23,990 bases of DNA from Larix sibirica (lineage: Eukaryota > Streptophyta > Pinopsida > Pinales > Pinaceae), in the NCBI GenBank assembly GCA_004151065.3, contig NWUY0300013287.1, positions 115,417 to 139,406 on the forward strand, given 5' to 3'. Below are positions 9,590 to 18,640 of the stretch, in pieces; position 1 is the stretch's first letter; each line of letters starts with the position of its first letter. Under the pieces are notes generated by a model that saw only the letters and a program-made list of their open reading frames with translations, searched no databases and was not told the origin of the DNA. The translations under genes and the position numbers were made by a program.

Positions 9590-9970
9590 CAAAGATCTGC
9601 CTGTAGCTCCCAAATGGTGGTATATGTGTAAAAATTGAGAGAGGTTTTTGTGGATGGGTCCATTATTGACAAAAAAATATCGTGGTTTTTAAAAATTCCT
9701 CTCCATCTTCTCAGAAACCGTGCCTAAATTTTGTGACTAAAACATGAAATCATTTGATGTTTAAATCTAGAAAAATGCGCTGTAAAGATCCAATCGAATA
9801 TTCCAAACCATGACACTTCTTGAAAAACTAAGAGAGTTTTTGTGAATGGGCCCTTTCTCGACAAAAACCTCTTTTGGTTTTCAAAAATTCACTTCCATCT
9901 CCTCAGAATATGTGCCTGAATTTAGTGTTTCAAACAAGGAAATACATGAAATTATGTCTGAGAAATATTG
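9590..9970. repeat. Two diverged tandem copies of a unit of about 192 bp
   Basis: Two blocks in the same orientation share matching landmarks offset by 192 bases. GTTTTTGTGGATGGGTCC at 9644 matches GTTTTTGTGAATGGGCCC at 9836. GACAAAAA, then TGGTTTTxAAAAATTC, then CTCCATCTTCTCAGAA / TTCCATCTCCTCAGAA, then GTGCCTxAATTT follow in both. Divergence is substantial, so the duplication is old. Outer limits are approximate. Confidence 0.8.
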
Positions 9971-10098
9971 TCTTTTTAACCCTTCTTTCAATGCTGGAAA
10001 CATCCATTGTATTTGACTTTGAAATGATAGGATCTGGTGTAGATTAAGAGTATTCCTCCAATATAACTTGTGTCCTCTTCTTGTTCACACCACCGTTG

Positions 10099-10245
10099 GA
10101 ATGATTCTGCAGTGCTCAATAAAATGCGTTTTAAAGCAGGCTCTATAGAATGATTCTATAACGCTTATCAAAATAACTGGAACTAGTGCGCTGCAGAATG
10201 GTTTTGTAACATCACCTTAAAAAATTGTTTAGCTTCCTTGCTACT
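10099..10245. repeat. Three imperfect tandem units of about 48 bp
   Basis: GAATGATTCT starts at 10099 and 10148, and the related GAATGGTTTT starts at 10196, giving spacings of 49 and 48. The first two units continue with a similar GCTxATxAAAAT pattern and the third is more diverged. Function is unknown. Confidence 0.5.
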
Positions 10246-11793
10246 CAGAGTAGCCAAGTTTTATTTTAAAGAGAAGAATAAATATTAAAATAACTTAACA
10301 AAGGCATTCAAGAGTAGAAATTCTAATACCTCCTTTCTTCTCACAAGGCCTCAACATCTTTTATTTAATGAATATAAGGGACATATTAAATGGAAAGGAA
10401 CACCGTCTTGAATTTTGAGGTAAATATAAACTGGATAGGATGACACAAAAAAATTGAGGCTTGGGGACTTGATTCAGAATTGGAAAATAGGAGGTGCTAC
10501 CAGAAGTAGACAATTTCTTGCAACAAACATTCCATCAGTACTTTGTGTCTTTTTATGAGAAGTTATTTCTGGTGATAACATCTGGCTCCATGGGGGATAG
10601 TGATTTCCTGCAAAGTACTAAGAACCAACATACCTGTGCTTTTATTCTGAAAATCACTGAACTTTGAAACAACCTCTGCACACTATCGAACCCAAAGCTA
10701 TAATCTATTCTGCTCTGCAACTGAAATCCCTGATGTTGCTTATTATTTCAAAGCCACACACTACAAACTGAAACAAATTGTAAACTGATCTTCAAAATGA
10801 AACCAATCATGCTAAAAAAGGTGAGATTATTTATGTACATGTCAATCTCAATCAATCAATTGCTGGTTCATGCAACATGGAATTTCCAATAGAACCAATC
10901 ATGTAGCTCATCAATTGATTGAAATTGGATTCCATTTTTAAGCACAGATCGGACCAAAGAAGGTGAAAAGTATATCAAATGATGATCTAGAGAGCCATAA
11001 TTACAGATCTAAAATTTTGTGAGCCGAATATTTATTCGCTCACACAATCAATATGACCAGAACACCTGGAATATTAGATAACCCATTAATACGACAAATA
11101 TATATTGATAATTGAATAGATCAAGGATGATAGATTACAATGATGCATTGGCCTTAAATATGGCTTGGACACTTGATGTTGAGGAGTCTCCTCCTTTCCT
11201 AACAACATTAATTAACTCACCTATTAATTATTTAATTATTATCTTTATTCATGTTCGTTACATGTAACTTCTTATTAGTATGTCGGTTATCTCTATAAAT
11301 TTCCCAGTCATAGGTTAAAATACCGAACAACACCTAATTTTGCACCCAACCAGTGCAATCAGGGTCATACACAACATGGATAAGCACTGAGCTTCCACTT
11401 CAAAGGACTACAAAAAGCACCCACTCAAAAGAGCAAAAAGAAACCTAAAACAAAAGACTGCTTTTTCCAAAATATTCACTCAAAAAGTTCAAAAAGGAAA
11501 AAATTAGAAAGATCATAGAGTATATAGGCTACTTCTAAGAGGTAACTACAGGAGACAAACAGTCTGGGAATTTCAAAGCATGTCAAACAAAACAGTGAAA
11601 AGGACTAAAACATGTGAACTTTTCAAAAGACCATCACCCCCCAAAATTTAAAAGAACAAGTCAAACTTGATCATAGACAATACTACCTACTATGAGAGGC
11701 CTCTAAGGGACCTTAAACATTCAACCACTTCCAAAATAACTCAAGCAACCCTACAGGTCAAGCAAGGTGTGAAAAAATCACTCCCTATAGGAA
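10246..11793. other. Unassigned spacer
   Basis: No recognised gene. It contains an interrupted inverted repeat around 10851-10925 (CAATCAATTG on the left, CAATTGATTG on the right, with GGTTC and GAACC nested inside) and the hairpin listed at 11018-11044. Confidence 0.5.
11018..11044. repeat. Hairpin with 12-bp stem and one bulge
   Basis: TGTGAGC-C-GAATA, a TT loop, then TATTCGCTCACA. The arms pair over 12 bases with one unpaired C. No T-run or coding end next to it suggests a terminator role. Confidence 0.6.
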
Positions 11794-11874
11794 AATCGCT
11801 TTTGTATATACAACAACAAGCGATTAAATCACTTTTGTTCAGATAATTGACAATGATTTTACAGGGAAATCACT
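11775..11874. repeat. Repeated AAATCRCT octamer with nested hairpin
   Basis: AAATCRCT (R is A or G) occurs at 11775, 11793, 11826 and 11867, and again at 12934. The second copy begins a nested inverted repeat at 11794-11825: AATCGCTT, the perfect 12-base palindrome TTGTATATACAA, CAAC, then AAGCGATT. This could be transposon-end or promoter-type sequence. No associated coding region was identified. Confidence 0.5.
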
Positions 11875-13446
11875 TATGTAAGTATCACAATAAGCAATTT
11901 CGTCCTGAGAAGTTTGAAAAAAAAAAAACTTAGAAAAAAAAAGGTTTAAGGTATCCACCAAGGTTTGAGACCAATCCAAACATGCAAAAATATTTTAAAT
12001 GGCCAAACAAACCAGAAGAATTGACCTAGAAACCCCAAAGCATATGTTTTTTCCCTAGTGGAGTCACCATTTTTGTTATTAAGGATCTCATCCAAATGAC
12101 TAGGGTTATCACCAACATACTAGGTTTTAATCAGATGGAAACTCTAGGGTTGAAATGTAAGCAAATAGACTCCTTGAGATCAATTACAAACAAATTTAAT
12201 CTAAAAGGTTATGGAGAAAAAAATAGCATACCTTATTTATGATGACTGATCCTAGCTTTCTTTGCTCCAATTAAGCTTTGATCCTGATCTTCGACTTACA
12301 GAACAACCATAGAAAACTTTCCTCAAATATATTGGCTAATATAAATATCGAAATTCAAATTTAACATAAAATCAAGTAGTTAAATATAATGAACTTCAAG
12401 TAATAATCCAACATAAGCAACGATGAACACTGAATTTGGGAAGGGAAAGATGTCCAATCTATTATTCATATAACAAAAAATTACAATATTACCTTAATCT
12501 TCTAGGCACCTTGCAAAACCAAGATTCTAGGTCTCCTACTTGTCTCCTCCAATAATCGAAACCAATCTCCAAATGTATAAAGGATGAAACTATATGAGGG
12601 CAATAGTTTCAGAAAATAGGGAATGGATATCAATGCACGGGGAAGAAGGGGATGGAGATGAGATCATTCCTCGAGCATAAATTTACTTAGGAAAAAAGTC
12701 TCCTCTCATGGTCTATGTCTCTTGATTTGATAGTAAATGGATATAGTTACCATCGGATAAGAGAAGGTTGTAACCGATGGGGTGGTTACCAAAACCACCC
12801 TAACTTCCTCGATTTTCAAAATTGTATTTAATTTTTTTATTTTTTTTTTGAAGAAAAAATCCCTACATCAAGGGTAACATGATATCAAATCGTTGTTAAG
12901 GCATTACGAGAGCACAATTACAAACTTTTACTGAAATCACTTGCTGACCAAAGGTTGGGGGCAATTAAATCGCAGGTTTCATGAACTTTGGGAGCGATTA
13001 TGCTCTTTTCAAGGGAATTTTCAGGGGAAGTGGGAATAGCCGAGGACTTAAGTCAAGGATCAAGGCCATAATAGCTAAAACCAAATCAAATATATTCCAT
13101 GCATAAATGTCCCTTTATGTTGCGAACAATCGACATTTAAGGTGTCATCTTTGAACTATCGTCATAGACGGAGAAGTGCCAATTTGGGATATAACAAGCT
13201 TTCATTTATTTGCAACTAGAATAAATTTGGAAAATATCATTAGCTTTTGTTCAAGAATTTAAAGCCATTAGAGCTATTTGCATGTTTCAATAGTAGCAAA
13301 GAAACAAAATTTGCAAATGAATGGAAAAACAAACAATTTTATATTAAGGGAAATGAGACTTACAATTGCATGATCATTTGTTGTTTCTCTGTCTTTGATG
13401 TCAAGTTCATACATTGTATTGTTTTGTTGGCATGCAATGAAAATCA
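11875..13446. other. Unassigned spacer, possible old transposon or LTR debris
   Basis: No recognised coding region. Around 12050-12140 phrases such as CCCTAGTGGAGTCACCA resemble the junction regions of plant LTR retrotransposons, but no LTR pair or primer-binding site was found. A 7-bp inverted repeat (CCATCGG / CCGATGG) lies at about 12750-12780. Confidence 0.35.
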
Positions 13447-13839
13447 CTATAACATAACAAACATATAGGTGTTGTTTGATGTCAATAATTCATTTACAAT
13501 GGTATCTGGTGGAAGTTTGTGAATTTTGCAAACTTGCTCTATAATTTCAATTGTAGTTTTCTCCAATAGCAGATTGCAATATTTTGCATCTTCTTTATTG
13601 TATTGTCCTTTATTTTTCAATGCAAATTCAATGGTTCTAACGCCATTTCTAGTGGAAAACTGATCAATGAATTGATTTATAAAATTGTTGTTTATGTTCA
13701 TTGTTATTGTCATTTCACCATCTTTGTCTAGTAAGTTTGCATGAACCAATTGTGCTTTAGCAGGTGAATTTGGGTCACATTTGGGTTCTTGCTTTTCCCA
13801 GGTCCATACAATGTCAACACATCTCCTTAAAAGATGTTT
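13447..13839 (-). pseudogene. RPA-like single-strand DNA binding OB-fold protein (fragment)
   Basis: A minus-strand frame of about 130 codons runs after a TAA next to 13839. It reads RCVDIVWTWEK, a linker, then AQLVHANLLDKDGEMTITMN, FIDQFSTRNGVRTIEFALK, QYNKEDAKYCNLLLEKTTIEII. The spacing of D-x-G-E-[MI]-x-[IL]-T, the G-x-R-x-I-x-F strand and the late T-x-I-E strand is that of an RPA70-type OB-fold. Helitrons and Helentrons often carry RPA-like genes, thought to coat single-strand intermediates. It lies downstream of the endonuclease on the same strand. The N-terminal part and any C-terminal zinc ribbon were not found in frame. The assignment is by pattern only. Confidence 0.6.
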
Positions 13840-14883
13840 TTATATGTTATAATTGAACACAACTGAATAATAGAAGATGATTGCAATGATGATTGTTTGA
13901 ATCTGTAGTTTTCAATAGACAAAAAACATTAAGAGAATGAGAAATCGTCACTAGAAACAAAATTTAATTTATGTAAACCTTCAATATAAAAGCTTGGAGG
14001 TGGCTAGTTTTTTGTACTAGTGTTGTTGCCACAAATGCTCAACAGTAGAGCAATAGAAAAAAGAAAAAAAGTGATTTTCACCTCTTTTGTCTATCATCAT
14101 GTCATATTTTCTCCATTGTATTTTGCATCTGGTTCATAGTTCTATTGTGTAAAGATATTTTGGGAATCTATTCAATTTTTTTCAAGAACCATTCGAACAA
14201 ATGTTAATAGACAACAACAAATGCCAAGCAAAAAAAATATTGGAATATGGAAAAAGAACATTGAAGCATCAAATCCTTTATGTTAGTGCAAAAGATTCCA
14301 TTGTTAAAGGAGTATTTAATAATTCTTACCAAAAATCAATAGAGGCAACAAGATACTTGTTAATGTGTTGATGTTGTTGTGTCTTGTTGTAGAACACAAT
14401 AATATTTTTGTAATTTATTTTGAAAGTGCCTTAATGTACTTGAGATGCAAGATAGCTATGAGATATTCTATATAGGGGCACGATTCAAAAAACATGGTGC
14501 CTAGGAGCATATCAACTGCAAAAGGATAGTTTGGAAATTGCTATATGGTTGATGCTTTTTAATCAATTTCTCATACTTTCATTTTTTTGTGAGGAAGACG
14601 AGATCAAGACCATTTTTTGCTAATCTTTGTGACAACCCAAATGTTTTTCAAATGCAATGTAACTGTGTGACATTATGTGCAATGGAAAAATTAAAAGGAA
14701 TGGTATATGCATGGGCATAATGGGGATTTCATATATATATGTGTGTGTGTGTGTGTGTGTCTATCAAAAGTCTAATTCTAATTACACTGGAAAAGCATAA
14801 AAACTTTTGCTTGGTGTATTGTGCTATATTTGATAGGGGAACATATATAGATGCTAATGTTAAATACAAAGAATAAAGATGTT
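13840..14883 (-). other. Interval between endonuclease and RPA-like frame
   Basis: Minus-strand frames here are broken and I could not assign them. The stretch may hold degraded RPA N-terminal coding sequence or an intergenic region of the Helitron. It contains the AT/GT microsatellite listed separately. Confidence 0.4.
14731..14760. repeat. Compound microsatellite (AT)5(GT)10
   Basis: ATATATATAT is followed directly by ten GT units. It lies inside the Helitron interval and, read on the minus strand, encodes a Thr-His run in a chance frame. Confidence 0.97.
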
Positions 14884-15431
14884 TTATACTATTGTCAAAG
14901 GAATTGAAATACAAGTTGCATAATGGTTAGTCCAATAGGCATCAAAGACATTGAAGCTAATATCATTGTTTTTTAGATTTGTCCAAAAATGATCAAGCAT
15001 AAAGGTTGTGATGGTTATTGTTTTAGTTGTGTGTAATTTGAAGCCATTGGTTTTCATGAATGATTCTAGTTTCTTTTTGGTGTATTGTTTTGTAAGATGA
15101 CAATGTTGAAATCACTAGCAATTAGGATTTGGTTGTTTAGTTGAGTGTCTAACATGATGGAATCCAAAAATCTAAAAAAACTATCAAGTGGGGCATGTGG
15201 TCTATTGTAAATATTCACTAGCTTAAATCCATTGTTGTTGATTTTGAATTGAGTGAAAATTGCTTTAGTGTATTTTGTTGCATGATTTTTTGATTTGTTA
15301 ATAACTATTTTTTTTAGACATGTGACAATGCCATGGATGGAGAATGTTGTTAGACAATTGTATTCTTTTGTAAATATAGCTTCTTCATGAACTAAATGTG
15401 CATGGGTTTCTTGGAGACATAGACTATTGCA
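14884..15431 (-). pseudogene. EEP (apurinic-type) endonuclease domain of the Helentron protein
   Basis: The frame 15069-15431 is open for 121 codons. It begins just after a TGA (15432-15434) with CNSLCLQETHAH, in which the Glu codon 15408-15410 fits the catalytic Glu of the family QE[TS]. It continues through IHGIVTCLKK, FKLVNIYNRPHAPLD and ILIASDFNIV (Asp codon 15111-15113, the GDFN motif with Gly changed to Ser). After a frameshift near 15066 the domain continues: MKTNGFKLH, FMLDHFWTNL, then YWTNHYAT, which occupies the place of the terminal SDH/TDH motif with Asp changed to Asn. It ends at a TAA (14884-14886) that may be the natural terminus. In Helentrons this domain is fused after the helicase. 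It is distinct from the LINE endonuclease at 4950-5543. Confidence 0.82.
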
Positions 15432-15569
15432 TCAGTTCATTGTGATTGATGATATTTCCCATATGTAATGGGAGTCGCCGTGTGTTCAATGAACATACAA
15501 GCAAATGATTGTGTTTTTTTATTGAATGGAGTCCATATTCAAATTGTAAATGGGCAAGGTTTTCAAGTT

Positions 15570-16088
15570 TATTTATTTCAATAGCAAATTTTTTACAAAT
15601 ATAAAAAAAATCTGTTCTAATTTATTCAAGAGATAAAGAGACTGGATGTTTTTTATACGAGAAATGGTAGTATAGACAAGTCCATGTTGCCTAATTCCCT
15701 TAGGGTTAAATTCCAATTTGTTCATTGTAAGACCTTGTGCTCTATGAATTGTTCACGCACAATTTGATTGAATAGGGAACTATTCTCGAATGCATGTATT
15801 TATATTTCCTATTTTCATTTGTATGAAGATTCTCTTGATAGATGTCCAATTATGCATGATGTCAAGTGTATATAGATGTTGCATAGTAGCTTGTTGGGAA
15901 AATCCAATTATTTGATCAATAAAGTCTATCCATATGACATCAATTGCCCCTTCTGTATAGTATTTCAAAACTCCCTCTACACTATTTACCACATCGTCTT
16001 GAATTGCATAATTGCCTCTGGCGAACTCAAAAAGCATATATTTTTTAGAACAATTGCAAAAGGCAAATGCATTTTTTTGTGTGGTCAA
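15570..16088 (-). pseudogene. Helitron PIF1-type helicase, C-terminal motifs
   Basis: The frame 15783-16088 matches the region before motif V of Helitron helicases: MLFEFARGNYAIQDDVVNSVEG, then AIDVIWIDFIDQIIG. In the same frame, past a TAG at 15780-15782 and a TGA at 15753-15755, come FPIQSNCA, TIHRAQGLTM (motif V) and LVYTTISRIKN (motif VI, usually YVALSR). The codons replaced by the stops are normally Gln and Arg, so both stops are explained by single C-to-T changes. The helicase would unwind the nicked strand 5'-3' during rolling-circle transposition. This segment lies about 140 bases upstream of the endonuclease domain and presumably belonged to the same polyprotein. Confidence 0.88.
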
Positions 16089-16483
16089 GTGTATTTTTTC
16101 AATTAAATCAATTTTTTTGTCATGTGCACAATAGACAACATTTTCTCATTTTGTTGTTGAGCATCCTTGTTACTATGGAAAATATAAGGAAATGAGGGAT
16201 CCTCTAGTGGATGGTTGTGGCAATGCTTTTTTAGAAACTTAATATCATTTTCTATTTGGGAGCATGTTTTAATTCTCTTTAGAATACCTTGTTTGTTTGT
16301 CTCATGACCATTTTTAGCTCAAAAAACTTGATGTTATCTGGTCAAAAGATATATGGAATTTTTTGTTGGTGGATGTTCAAAAATCGAATAATCGAGGACA
16401 GGTTGTGCTTAGCACAAGTCACCATGTAAAATGACATCCAGATTTCCAAATGGTTTTGTTGGAGTGTGCATAATTTCTCATAG
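16089..16483 (-). pseudogene. Helitron helicase, broken middle segment
   Basis: Just downstream of the Walker B frame, minus-strand words EIMHTPTKPFGNLDVILHGD and AQPVLDYSIFE appear. They correspond to helicase motif III (G-x-x-D-x-x-Q-L/A-x-P), with stops and frame changes. The rest, to 16089, is degraded linker with no open frame. Confidence 0.7.
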
Positions 16484-16850
16484 TCATTTGTCTATGTTGT
16501 ATAGAATTTGAGAGCTGATTAACAATATCTCAACTATAAGCCGTAGTTGTAATTGTTCATATTCTTTTGTTAATAAATCTAATGTATTTGAATTGAATGG
16601 AAACATGTTTGATGAATTTAGGGGGAACCATAGAGTTGAATGGACTGTGATTCCATTTGCATTGTGTGCAACTTTTCCACACAATACGACTATAATTCAT
16701 TTTCTTTCAAAGGATCACTTTGGATATCTTTGTCATAAAAGTGAAACAAGCCCTTGTAAATTGTTTTTGCAGCAAATGTTTTCCCTATACTTGCACCTGT
16801 TGTTGAAAATAAATAGATTGGTGTGGTTGAATTGTTTTTTTCTCATTATG
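16484..16850 (-). pseudogene. Helitron PIF1-type helicase, Walker A and B region
   Basis: At 16777-16803 the minus strand reads TTGASIGKTF inside PIYLFSTTGASIGKTFAAK. This is the Walker A loop, with the GKT intact but the first Gly of the family GGAGVGKT replaced by Thr. After a frameshift, 16484-16684 reads CGKVAHNANGITVHSTLWFP, the Helitron motif Ia region. Then comes LRLIVEILLIS, the Walker B position: IDE has become IVE, because codon 16532-16534 is GTT rather than GAT. Loss of this Asp should abolish ATP hydrolysis. The family relation is firm because the order and spacing match PIF1/Helitron helicases throughout. Confidence 0.88.
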
Positions 16851-17464
16851 ATTTATTTTGTTATTGTTCTTCGTTAAGTTTTCTTTTGATGACATGGTAC
16901 TCGTTTGTGTCTAGAACAATTTTTTTTTAGTCAATTTGCTAGGGACATTACGTTGCATTTGTTGAAATGGAATTTTGTGCATTAGGTCATGTTGAATGTC
17001 ATATTTTTTTAAGACAAGGGAATTCAACTCTTTTTCTAGAGTTGTAGTAAATGTAAACATTTATTTATCTTTAGGGGCAATTGTTTCAAATGTGGTGTCG
17101 ATATTGCCCCATTTTGTTTTCGTTCTTGCTACAAACCTTTGTTCAACAAGATCTATTTGTTCTTTCTGAGACATATATGCTTCAAACCATGTTTGATATT
17201 TTATTTTTAGGGAGTTACCATTGTCTAGATGTGGGACATATAGTATCATTTTTTTCCTGGAAAAAATCTCTGGCTATTTTTCTTTATTATAGCAAATGTA
17301 TCGTATTACACATGGTTTCTTTCTTCTTTTGGTAATTGCATTTGTACATGAATAGGAATAGGCATATTTTGCTACACAAGTTCTTCAAGTTCAATTGGTC
17401 ATGCAATGTATTTGTTTATAATCAAAACACAAACAACATCCTCAGAATTCCCAGGTTCTTGTTG
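16851..17464 (-). pseudogene. Helitron Rep-helicase linker
   Basis: Minus-strand words KPCVIRYICYNKEK (about 17275-17335) and, in the frame 17061-17249, MILYVPHLDNGNSLK and SQKEQIDLVEQRF correspond to the family segment between Rep and helicase. That segment normally reads like K-P-x-V-I-R-Y-x-x-x-N-x-x-x, followed by M-L-[YF]-x-P-W-R-[ND]-E. Frames change several times. Confidence 0.65.
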
Positions 17465-17931
17465 TCATAGTTTTGGTTTCTTTAGCACAAATGTTTGTTT
17501 GTCTTCTAGTGTAGTATTGATGAATATTGTTTTCCTTGAAGTTGAATGCAAAGGAAATGAAAGCATAATGTGTACAACTTGTCTATTGGACATTTGTTGC
17601 ACGTTTAAGAGTGCATTTCCAAGTTTGTATATTATTTCAGTTTTCCCATCATTATCACAAAGGCATTGTTCTCTAATATTTTTGAAGGCATCGGTCATAG
17701 TTCTATCTATGTTTGTTATATAAGAGATAATATAAATTGCTACATAATAGGCATCTAAGATAAATTATGCATTTGTATTTGATTTCCATAATTGTGGTAT
17801 TGATTTGGGAAATGCATTTACCCATATGACGGATGGATCTCTTTTTAACATTAGAGTAGAGGGAGAAAGCAAACAACGTACTAGACGAATGCACTAGTCT
17901 CTAGTAAGTTTGAGATATGAAAAAAACATGC
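17465..17931 (-). pseudogene. Helitron Rep domain, two-tyrosine motif region
   Basis: One minus-strand frame, interrupted by a TAG at 17894-17896 and a TAA at 17765-17767, reads KRDPSVIWVNAFPKSIPQLW, then FILDAYYVAIYIISYITN, MTDAFKNIRE, IIYKLGNALLN, VVHIMLSFPLHSTSRKTIFIN. YIISY (17720-17734) has the Y-x3-Y spacing of the catalytic tyrosines of Helitron Rep, which form the covalent link to the nicked strand. Both tyrosines are preserved. The TAA sits where a Gln is usual and can be explained by CAA to TAA. Confidence 0.88.
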
Positions 17932-18187
17932 GAAATACATCTTTTTAGGATAGAAAATAGTTCTCTTAATTTTTCATTGGTGCCATCGAAACTATCTTCC
18001 AATGGATGCAAAATGATAGTTTTATCCATTGGAGGAAATGAAAAATTGAATCTACAATTAGAGCACCAATGTTTTTAAATGTTCTTGTGTGGTGGTGAGT
18101 TTGAATACTAAGAATATTTTCATCAAGTAATGATAATTCTAAAGATATATATCGATCAACAAATTCAATAATCTCATCATCAAAATT
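17932..18187 (-). pseudogene. Helitron Rep, degraded segment between HUH and tyrosine motifs
   Basis: Directly after the HUH frame the minus strand reads DDEIIEFVDRYISLELS and LDENILSIQTHHHTRTF. These match the family's D-x-x-I-x-x-F-[VI]-D-x-Y-[IV]-[ST] and QTHxHxxTC region, the latter with the zinc-type Cys lost. Frame is lost towards 17940. Confidence 0.7.
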
Positions 18188-18640
18188 TCATCCATAGACT
18201 GGTGCATTTTGAATCTGAAGTAATCCATATTTATGTTCGATGCCTATGTTCTGGAATTCAGTTGTAAAGAAACAATCTTCCAGTTTTCCAAATAGTTTGT
18301 TGTTATTTGAAATTAAAGATCTCAATAACATTATTCTATGTCTATAGTAGCGACTACAAAGAACTGAATGTTTTCTAATCAATGAAACAATATTTTGCTT
18401 TGAAATATTGTCAAAAGTTTTCTTTGGATCTTGGTTTTCAATTTGTTGCAGTGCATTGTGTAATGGGGTCCAAATATGCTCAACACTAGTAAAAGTTAGA
18501 AAAAATGTAGGAGGGCCAACTTGTCGTATCATTGTGAACACATATTTCTAAATATTTTCAAAATACTAAGGTGAATTTCATATCGCTTTTAAAGAGCGAT
18601 ATACAATTGGCGATTTTAGAATCTTTTCAAGGTTTTTTTT
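18188..18640 (-). pseudogene. Helitron Rep domain, HUH nuclease motif region
   Basis: The frame 18188-18541 reads FTMIRQVGPPTFFLTFTSVE at its start and DCFFTTEFQNIGIEHKYGLL at about residues 89-108, ending IQNAPVYG. GPPTFFLT and the TEFQ-x-R-G-x-x-H-x-H-G block are diagnostic of Helitron Rep. The HUH motif is damaged: the family H-I-H is H103-K-Y105 here (codon 18227-18229 is TAT where CAT is expected). Just upstream in the same frame, SP, YFENI and KYVF are separated by stops at 18548-18550, 18566-18568 and 18578-18580. Rep nicks and rejoins one DNA strand, and this copy cannot do so. Confidence 0.9.
18580..18602. repeat. Perfect 8-bp inverted repeat inside Rep
   Basis: ATATCGCT, a seven-base spacer TTTAAAG, then AGCGATAT. 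It lies in decayed coding sequence just upstream of the HUH frame, so it may be chance. Confidence 0.6.

Noticed and set aside
11775-11874. CRISPR-like array
   Set aside because: The repeats are 8 bases with irregular spacing, in a eukaryotic context with no cas genes.
12050-12140. LTR retrotransposon end
   Set aside because: Wording resembles plant LTR junctions, but no second LTR, primer-binding site, polypurine tract or gag-pol frame was found nearby.
14731-14760. Thr-His repeat peptide in a minus-strand frame
   Set aside because: It is only the translation of the (GT)10 microsatellite.
14884-15431. The endonuclease as part of a nested LINE instead of the Helitron
   Set aside because: No reverse transcriptase follows it, it lies directly after helicase motif VI on the same strand, and its spacing fits the Helentron arrangement.
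17081-17723. Plus-strand frames within the Helitron (also 15876-16106, 16593-16877, 19637-19843)
   Set aside because: Rep and helicase motifs are all on the minus strand; the plus frames are Phe/Leu-rich antisense readings.
18580-18602. Hairpin in Rep as a Helitron terminal structure
   Set aside because: It sits inside the Rep coding sequence next to premature stops, not at an element end.
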